Below, one piece after another: positions 57,219-64,000 of a stretch of 64,000 nt of DNA (within the stretch, counting starts at the first letter, position 1; every line of letters starts with the position of its first letter). The translations under genes and the position numbers were made by a program. The notes beneath the pieces were generated by a model. That model did not search any database. It saw nothing but the letters and a program-made list of their open reading frames with translations, and was not told where the DNA came from. The stretch comes from Eutypella sp. D-1 (taxonomy: Eukaryota > Ascomycota > Sordariomycetes > Xylariales > Diatrypaceae): assembly GCA_023313575.1 (NCBI GenBank), contig JAJTTP010000008.1, positions 1,736,001-1,800,000 of the forward strand. Reading direction: 5' to 3'.

Positions 57219-58910
57219 TCACGTATCCCCGATCGTCAAGACATAAGGCAAACCCCGCGCCGCATCCCCGTCCTCGGGCGTTGCGAGACGGATAATGACG
57301 GAGCCCTCCTGGGACTGCGTCCGGGCTAGAGATAGCGATAACGGCAAGGAACGCGCGGAGCTTGAAGCCGCCGATCGACGTGACCGTTGTGATAGCGATC
57401 TGCTGAGACTCAGGCTCAGGTTTGCGCTCGAGCTGCTCGTGCTGGAGTACATGTTGTAAGGCTGTCGGGAGCGCGCGAATGTGTCGGGGCTTGAGGAACT
57501 GTCGGTGTTGTTGTTATTGTTGTTGTCGACCCGACTCCGGCTGTGCGCGTCGTGGAACCGCGTCATCGGTGTCGTGGGCGCCGTGCGGTACCGTTGCCCA
57601 CCGCCGCTCGTGGGTGAGGGCCTATCCCTGTCGTTGTTACGGTGCGCGCTCCGGGCTGACAGCCGCCTTCGCAGATACTGCGCCGCGTCCGAAGGCGCGT
57701 TCCTAGTTTGCGCCGAGCGGCTGCTGAATCGGGATGCGTTGGAATTACTCCGTGACAGTGTGGTCGGGGTGCCGTCTCTCGGCGCGTCGTCGTCGATGTG
57801 TCCGTTTTCGCTCTCGGTAAGACTAAATCCATCACCGTAGCCGGCGGCACCGCCGTAGAAGCTATCCTCGTCATCTGCGTAGAGCAGACCCTGCTCCGGT
57901 GGTCGCATGGCGCGCAGCAGTTCGGCGAAGAGGTGCATCAGGTTCCGGAACAGCGCTTTGGACATCGGTCGTGTGGAGAACCGGGCCTGCTCGTACGCGT
58001 CTGTGAATGCGGGCACGAGTGCTGCTCTCTGCTGCTCACCCGCGCCGTCTGCAGAAGGCAGCATCCCGAGACCCGCGAGGTGGACTACGTAATCGCGCAT
58101 CGTCATGTGGGGGGCGCGCTGCAGGAGCGCGACGGCTTCGGGGTCGAGGAGTGGTGAGCCTGGTGCGGATGGCTGGCGGTCGCGGGGCGCGAACGAGACG
58201 GCTTTTGCTTCGATTAGGTTGGGTAGTTCTGCGAGCACGGTGCAATACTGTAGGTTCGGCAGATCGGGAGATTCGGGCGAGTCCCAGCCGTCGTGCTCGA
58301 CGTGGCCCCAGACGGGGCGCGTGGCTTGCAGTGCGATGCCGGTTTGGTCGTCTATTGTCGTAGTGGGCGGCGTTGTCTCTTTCGGTTTCTGGCCTCGAAG
58401 CCTATTCCAGAATTTGCGTATGCGCCCTTCGCCCTTTCCATAAAGCTGTGGCGTCTGTGCGCCGTTGTCTGCCTGGTCCTCGTGCGCGCCGTCGGTATCT
58501 TCCACGATAGTATCTAATCCGCGATGGACCTCAGGATTAACGACCTTAGGGTGCGCTTCCCAGGCAATAGCAGCGCTACGGCCGAGACTCTCGACGATGA
58601 CAGCGCGGACCTCCTTCTTAAGACTGCCTCTCTCGTACAGGGAGTACGGTTTCGGGATCGACGCGAGGAGGGTGCGGGTGGTGTATAAGCGCAAGGCGTA
58701 GACGAAGAAGACGATGATGAGCGTGAGCACGTAGACGATGGCCAATACCAGGATGTTAGACTGCTGGACCTTGTGGTTCAGGACCTGGCGTACGATGTCG
58801 GCGGGGACTAGGAAGAGAAGCACGGCTAGCACTACGCAGAAGAAGATGTACACGGTCGTGTAGGTAATGCGGCCTAGGATCGCGGCCACGGTCATCTTTG
58901 CCTTCGCCAT
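57219..58910 (-). CDS. DLT1: DLT1 (defect at low temperature) family membrane protein
   Basis: Single exon, 563 residues. Two membrane helices (about 15-36 and 52-74) flank a short loop (VPADIVRQVLNHKVQQSN); after the second helix comes the conserved ALRLYTTRTLLASIPKPY and KKEVRAVI. This N-terminal pattern is that of the fungal DLT1 family, named for a yeast mutant that grows poorly at low temperature; molecular function unknown. A middle conserved part (about 210-325) contains EAKAVSFAPRDR and MTMRDYVVHLAGLGML. The last 190 residues are low-complexity Ser/Arg/Asn-rich and probably disordered, with a short ordered C-terminus (GSVIIRLATPEDG). The ATG at 58910 is the first of the frame. Confidence 0.9.
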   Translation of the reverse strand: MAKAKMTVAAILGRITYTTVYIFFCVVLAVLLFLVPADIVRQVLNHKVQQSNILVLAIVYVLTLIIVFFVYALRLYTTRTLLASIPKPYSLYERGSLKKEVRAVIVESLGRSAAIAWEAHPKVVNPEVHRGLDTIVEDTDGAHEDQADNGAQTPQLYGKGEGRIRKFWNRLRGQKPKETTPPTTTIDDQTGIALQATRPVWGHVEHDGWDSPESPDLPNLQYCTVLAELPNLIEAKAVSFAPRDRQPSAPGSPLLDPEAVALLQRAPHMTMRDYVVHLAGLGMLPSADGAGEQQRAALVPAFTDAYEQARFSTRPMSKALFRNLMHLFAELLRAMRPPEQGLLYADDEDSFYGGAAGYGDGFSLTESENGHIDDDAPRDGTPTTLSRSNSNASRFSSRSAQTRNAPSDAAQYLRRRLSARSAHRNNDRDRPSPTSGGGQRYRTAPTTPMTRFHDAHSRSRVDNNNNNNTDSSSSPDTFARSRQPYNMYSSTSSSSANLSLSLSRSLSQRSRRSAASSSARSLPLSLSLARTQSQEGSVIIRLATPEDGDAARGLPYVLTIGDT

Positions 58911-60100
58911 GGTGAGCGTGGATGATGTGGTGTCGATGCGGGCGAGGTTTGTTGTTGTTGGTGGTAGTGGTGGTGATGCTCTTTGTTGTTTTTGAGACGA
59001 GATGAAGGTGAAGGTGATGATAGGAATGACATAATGGTGGGTCTATGGGATATAGCGAACGAGACGAGAATCTCGCGATTACGATTATAAGATGGGGAGT
59101 ACGGATAGTTCTGGGTGGTAAACAGAGGTGTAGGCGTCGACGTCGGAAACGAACATGTAATCTCGAAACTCATAGTATTAAAAGACGAGGGCGTCCATGG
59201 TCATGTCATGTCATGACTGGCATTAAAAGAATTATTGAAATCGGGATGGTTAAAGGCGTAATTAAAAATGTGCTGTTATAAAGAGAGCCTGAGTCTGAGC
59301 CTTAAAGGCTTGGATGGATGGATGGTGATGAAGTAGTAGTGAAGTGAGTGACGAGGGGGGGATCTCAGGATGACGAAGTTCAGGAGGTCTTAACAGCCAG
59401 AGAGAAACAGAGAAGTGGACCGGAAATTAACCTCTGGGTCGGCCCTACCAAACCTACCTGGGTATAGTTAGTTAGTCCGCACCCGACTTCAGGGATGGGA
59501 TGGCTGGCTGCATGACGCTAGTTAGTGTAAATCCGCATACGCGCCCCACTTCTACCCGGGTACTCGGGATATCCACTATTTACGGAGTATGTAGACAGAT
59601 TTGATATTGTTCAGGGCTTATGTTCGGACGGGCTCCGGGGGTAGGCTTGGCTTATCTGTTCGGACGGGAAATATACCGGGTATCCACTCACTCCCGTCAC
59701 GTATATGTAATACTTCGCCAAGTAGTAGTGGTAGGAGTAGTAATAGGTCCTCAGTAGCTTCTGTCTTCTGTGATCGTTAGAATAATCCACGAAAAACGTA
59801 GCCCACACGGTAAAAAAACGGCCAACACAAGTCAAAGGCAAGGTAAAAGAAAACCTTTTCCAGCGATGTTTTTATTAAAGCAAAAGGTTTTCAATCATTA
59901 CTATCATCCCTTCATCCACCCCATCCATCCATCTATCATGCCTATTATACCGCATGATTAAGAGCCCCACTCAGTCACTATCGACGCTGCCTCCTTAGCG
60001 GCTACTCTCGTTGAATCCCAGAAACGAGAAGCGCCCGACAAGCCTCAGCAGCAGCAGCAGCAGCGGTGGTACCTCGGAGGGGGGGCAACAGACCAAAGTG
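58911..60100. other. Intergenic region
   Basis: DLT1 promoter with CAA/CAC-type simple sequence on the - strand near 58940-58990, and the NDC1 3' side with a (CAG)6 tract at 60046-60063. No gene seen. Confidence 0.5.
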
Positions 60101-62224
60101 CTAATCCGCCTGCCGCATCTCCGGCCTCCTATCCGCCGCCGCGCCGCCGTTCTCCTCCTGACCGTTTACTGCCTTCTCCTTCTCCTTCTTCTTCTTCTCC
60201 TTCTTCGTAGCAGCTTCCCGAGCTAACCGCATATCAGCCCTACTCAATCTCAAATCAGAGCTATAAGGCCCAAAAGCCTCGATCAAGCGTCCCAGGCCTG
60301 TCTTCAGCGCGTCGAGCAGCGCGTCCACGTCCGCGCATTCCCGGTCGTGTTCTACGTCCGTCCAGTGCTCGGCTAGCTCGACATCGCGGAAGTTCTCCAG
60401 TTTTTTTATGACGGTTGTGAAGGTCCGGATTAGCGTCGGCACGTCCCGTTGTACGTTTCCGTATTTATCCTCCGTCAGCGACGACACGGCTAATTGCGAG
60501 AGTGCGAACGCTGCGTTCGCGTACACGCTCACCTCGCCGTACGGCGTGCCGAGTACGGCGACAGCTAGCCGCCGTCCAAACGTCTGCCGGAAAAAGGGCC
60601 CCAGCACCGCGCCGCGGATCACCCATAGAGCTAGCGCGCGGAACGCGCCGTGGATCCCGTCGGGTGTGAGCGCCTCCTTTTGCTTTTCCGTCAGCAGTCG
60701 CCCTGTCATCTCTAGCGCGTGCTTCTTCGCCTGCGGCGCGAGCACCTCGACGGGCGTCTTGCTAGAGGTCCGAGCAGCGCTCCCGACGGCCTTAGCGACG
60801 GAGCCTCGGATTCCTGTAGCGGGCGCCACCGGACGCCAGACGTCCTCGTCTTTTGGTGGCAGAGCTGCTCGTGCGCGGGCTTCGGGCGCTTGGGCCGAGG
60901 CTGCCTCCTCTGGTGTTGTTGGGGGTGGGGGTGGCTTTCCGTATTGGTCGATCCGCTGCTCAATTGATCCGATTATGGCTAGGCAGGAGGCGAAGAGCTG
61001 CGACCATATCGGACCATCTTTGCCATCAATGTCTTCAAAGATGGACTTCCTCCTGTCCTCGAAGTCCCTGGCAATGTAAGCCAGCTCCGCTACGGCAAAG
61101 GTCTGGGACCGAAATTAGCGTCAAGCTCAACTTGAGTCTATGTGGGTGAGTGACACATACCTGGACGCGAGGCTTCTTGCTCTTGAGCCCGTTCACAAGA
61201 CTGCCGTTGGGGTCCTTGGACTCGGAGGTGAGAGGCTGGCCGTTCTTGAAAGGTCCCTTCTCAAGCTGTAGCGTTAGGGCCAGATCGGTGATGTCCCAAA
61301 GGGTGCAGAAGAGGAAGGAGGCCCAGATGGACCGTCCGAGCATCCAGATGCTCCAAGGGGCCTGGCTAGGAGGAATATTGGACCTCGGAAGGTTATGGTG
61401 GAACCACCGGAAGAACGACATAGCCCAACCCCAGGCCGAGTGTCTCATCACGCTGTAGACGGCAATGTAGTTGACCAAGCTGAAAAATATGGCCATGGTC
61501 AAAGATCGGATTAGGATTTTGGGGGCCTGGTGAAGCCACCTTGCCCACGGGTCGGGCTGTTGCGCAGGAGTGGCCTCCTTTCCCTCCTCCTTGGGCTTGA
61601 CGCTCTGCAGGGACAGGCGGTCGTAATCAAAGATCATGTGTACATAGCCATCGGCAAGGCCGACGAAGATTATGTTCAATGTATAGAATACGGCGCGCTC
61701 GTTGAGGCGAGGCCGGTCGCCACCGTAATAGGTGATCCAACGCAGGTTCGCGTCCTCGGGAATAGACAAGAGGTACAGCTGACCGAAGAGCCAGAAGGAG
61801 AGTGCATAGGTGACAGGCGGCTCGAGGCTACGGGGTCGGAAGAGCAGGCTACGGACCGTGTCGAAGGGTGAGTTGGAGATGCGGCGGCCCATGTGAGAGT
61901 GGGCGATGCGGAGGATGATGAGCGGGAGGACGCAGGCGAATATGGCCAGGGCGCGCAGGCCCGTGAGGCCGATAGGGAACCATGACCATATGACTATGTG
62001 GATGGTGGATGACCAGGTTAGCTTCCATGAGCACAAAAGAAGGATTTGGATCGCGGTAGATACGTGGAAGATAGCAAAAACGTACATGAGTTCCAGCTAG
62101 ACAAGGTTAAAGCTTCGATATAGGCGAGCCCGAGGACGACGCCGGCGGTGGAGGCCAAGCGCCTTTGCAGGGCGGGCTGGAGGAAATCTTTGTAGGGTGC
62201 CCGTCGCGGGACGGGGGGAGCCAT
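60101..62224 (-). CDS. NDC1: Nucleoporin/spindle-pole anchor NDC1
   Basis: Integral membrane nucleoporin that anchors nuclear pores and, in fungi, the spindle pole body in the nuclear envelope. Three exons: 62224-62086, 61993-61161 and 61102-60101, giving 657 residues (usual length). Introns: GTACGT to CACATAG (92 bp) and GTATGT to TCCCAG (58 bp). The N-terminus MAPPVPRRAPYKDFLQPALQ is followed by about six membrane helices within the first 300 residues (SWFPIGLTGLRALAIFACVL; TYALSFWLFGQLYLL; SFLFCTLWDITDLALTLQ). The C-terminal nucleoplasmic/cytoplasmic half contains TFAVAELAYIARDFEDRRKS at the second junction, a Pro run (KPPPPPTTPEE), and the conserved YGEVSVYANAAFALSQL. It ends in a Lys/Glu-rich tail. 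Without splicing it looks like two or three separate genes. Confidence 0.92.
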
Positions 62225-63205
62225 GATGGCGACTCCAGATCCGGAGATTGGAGAAGAAAAAAAATGACAGATAAAATGAAAAAAAAAGGGCGAGGTTATC
62301 GCATCATTCAGGTCGCGTCGGATTGACGATGAGCAACAGGAAGGGGAAGTTGTATATGGCGCCTGAGTATGTGCTTATGCCTGTGCCCGTGCCTGTGATT
62401 CCGTCTATGGCATCCGATCTTGATCTTGGTGAAAAGTGATGTCCACGGGTGCCAATGACTTAAGGAATTGAGGTTGAGGAAGTTTAAGGTTGCTATGCAG
62501 TTGTAAGTAAATAAAAAAAAGCTCCAAGCTCCAGTTGTTGGAAGCTGCTGTGCTGTAGGTCCACTAGTAGGTATGTATTCAAGCCACACAAACACATGCC
62601 TATTGAACTACTGTGGCTGGTGGAGTGGTACGTACCAACACAGTCAGACAGAAAACTAGAAGTATCTAGGTACCTACCGAGGCAACTGCGCACATGCAGC
62701 AGTCAGTGCCCAGGTGACGTCCACGGACTGACAAGACTGGCTTATTCATAGAATGCATATGTACTCTGTACATCATCCATGATTGGATCTATTTATCCTG
62801 GTGCCTGCATGATCTATGGGGACGGAGGACGGTGGCTGAGTCCGTGCCGGAGACGATTCCAACCTTGGAATACATACGTACATACAAGGACCTCGGGAGG
62901 TACTTAGATAATGCTAATAACCTTAGAGGAGCAGGTAGGTAACTTCTAGGTGAGTAACGACGTATTAACTCCAAAGATCTATCTCCCCGGCCATTCCCCC
63001 CCCTCCCCCAAATTCCAGATGACCTTGACCTTGCCAAGTACATACTACGCCATACTTAGTATACCAAACATCATACGTAACAGCCCAGTTTGTTAGTGAA
63101 CTGAACTTAGAAGATTACAAGAACAAATCCGTCTAAAAACCTCCTGTTGAATAAATCACCCGACCACGTTCGTTCTCATCGTCGCCATCATCGTTATCAT
63201 CATCA

Positions 63206-63252
<47 letters not shown>

Positions 63253-63380
63253 TTCTATTTTGATTCCCGTTCATCGCATTTAGACTCCTTATTCTATTCT
63301 CGATCAGCTAGCTTTTCGCGATAGTCAACCAAATACAACGACCCCAACTTCGACCAAAAATCCAAGGGCGCACGCCAAAC
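62225..63380. other. Divergent promoter region
   Basis: Between NDC1 (-) and the SNARE gene (+). Contains a short A-rich tract at about 62253-62290 and the triplet repeat at 63206-63250. No gene seen. Confidence 0.5.
63206..63250 (+). repeat. (TCG)15 microsatellite in SNARE leader
   Basis: A pure run of TCG triplets follows ATC/ATCATC units, 130 bp before the SNARE start codon, so probably in its 5' UTR or core promoter. Expected to vary in length between strains. Confidence 0.85.
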
Positions 63381-64000
63381 ATGTCCTTCGATCAGCTCTC
63401 ATCTATTGAATCCGGGGGGCGCCGGCGCCAGAACAACAACAACCCCCCGGGCAATGGCGGCAGCGGCAGCGGCGGCGCTTACGCCGACGATCCCGAGTTT
63501 TCCCGCCTGTCCCAGGACCTGATGAACAAACTATTCCACCTGCAGGGCAACATCTCCAAGCTGCGCTCCGAGATCAGTCTTCTGGGTACCCGCCGCGATA
63601 ACCCGCGCCTGCGCGAGCGCGTGCACGGGTTACTGGAGGAGTCCACGACGCAGTTCAAGGATGTCGGCGCGGGGGTCAAGAGTATACAGAATTGGGATGA
63701 GGTTACGGTATGTGTGCGAAAACATCAATATCACTCTTGTATCAGGATGAAACGGGACGAGATGCGATGGGATCAGCGCTAACGAGTGATGGGGAAAATA
63801 GCCGACGCAAAAGTACTCCCAGCAGAAGATCTCGCGCGAATTCAAGACCGCCCTCGGCGAATTCCAAACCCTACAGCGCACGGCGCTCGAAAAACAACGC
63901 GCCTCCGTAACCGCCGCCAAAGCCGCCATCGACACCGAGTCCCCCTCCGGCGGAGACCACTTACCCTCCGACTTCCCCGGCCAACAACAACAGCAACAGC
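63381..64000 (+). CDS. pep12: t-SNARE, Pep12/syntaxin type (5' part, cut by window edge)
   Basis: The first exon (63381-63707) encodes 109 residues and exon 2 starts at 63802; the gene continues beyond the window. The intron (94 bp) has GTATGT and acceptor AAATAG. After an Asn/Gly-rich N-terminus (about 12-33) comes the start of a syntaxin Habc helical bundle: FSRLSQDLMNKLFHLQGNIS, then LGTRRDNPRLRERVHGLLEE. Exon 2 continues with KYSQQKISREFKTALGEFQ, matching endosomal syntaxins (yeast Pep12, human syntaxin-7), then a Gln-rich stretch. The SNARE core and membrane anchor would lie to the right. Expected to act in vesicle fusion at the late endosome/vacuole; the Pep12 name rather than another syntaxin is inference. 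Confidence 0.85.

Noticed and set aside
60046..60063. (CAG)6 tract
   Set aside because: Short simple repeat downstream of NDC1; ordinary length, no further structure.

Overview
The window is nuclear DNA of a filamentous ascomycete (Pezizomycotina, most likely Sordariomycetes). The evidence is short GT-AG introns (50-170 bp) with CTAAC-like branch sites, three HET-domain genes, a 2EXR protein, a CRO1/She4 protein very close in length to Podospora CRO1, a Thi4 gene behind a fungal-type TPP riboswitch, and Zn2Cys6/SDR/P450 accessory genes. There is no CRISPR array, operon or other prokaryotic feature, and I could not support any rRNA or tRNA gene. All exon joins were built by hand from splice-site consensus, phase and family alignment remembered in outline; none was tested against RNA.

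Layout. 1-2.4 kb: gene-free leader. 2.4-4.7 kb (+): cro1/she4 myosin co-chaperone. 6.4-8.2 kb (+): HET-domain gene. 8.4-10.3 kb (-): TRM2 tRNA m5U54 methyltransferase with a mitochondrial-type leader. 10.8-11.0 kb (-): a 52-residue two-exon gene beginning MCFG. 12.1-14.0 kb (+): secreted gamma-glutamyltranspeptidase. 14.5-16.7 kb (+): second HET gene. 17.7-19.3 kb (-): Osm1-type fumarate reductase. 20.1-21.0 kb (+): phosphoglycerate-mutase-fold protein ending in a PCNA-binding (PIP) box plus a basic nuclear-localisation motif. 21.6-22.1 kb (-): alkyltransferase-like DNA repair protein (Trp in place of the acceptor Cys). 23.1-24.5 kb (+): TPP riboswitch and thi4. 25.9-26.6 kb (-): CHORD-like zinc-binding protein. 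28.8-29.8 kb (-): sterol-desaturase/Sur2-type hydroxylase.

30.5-36.2 kb looks like a decayed secondary-metabolite locus. A broken P450 5' end runs directly into the ER-KR-ACP end of a highly reducing polyketide synthase with several nonsense codons. An apparently intact berberine-bridge-type FAD oxidase follows, then a broken rhodopsin/PTH11-type membrane protein. 37.2-38.1 kb (+): 2EXR protein.

39.4-54.6 kb carries a second accessory set: three short-chain dehydrogenases, a Zn2Cys6 regulator, a carotenoid/stilbene-cleaving-type dioxygenase and a P450. A LITAF-domain protein and a third HET gene are interleaved. The set resembles a tailoring-enzyme cluster without a visible backbone synthase.

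55.4-64.0 kb returns to conserved cell-biology genes: a single-pass surface protein, DLT1, the nuclear pore anchor NDC1, and the first two exons of a Pep12/syntaxin-type t-SNARE that runs off the right edge. Housekeeping genes therefore flank a fast-evolving interior rich in HET genes and metabolic relics.
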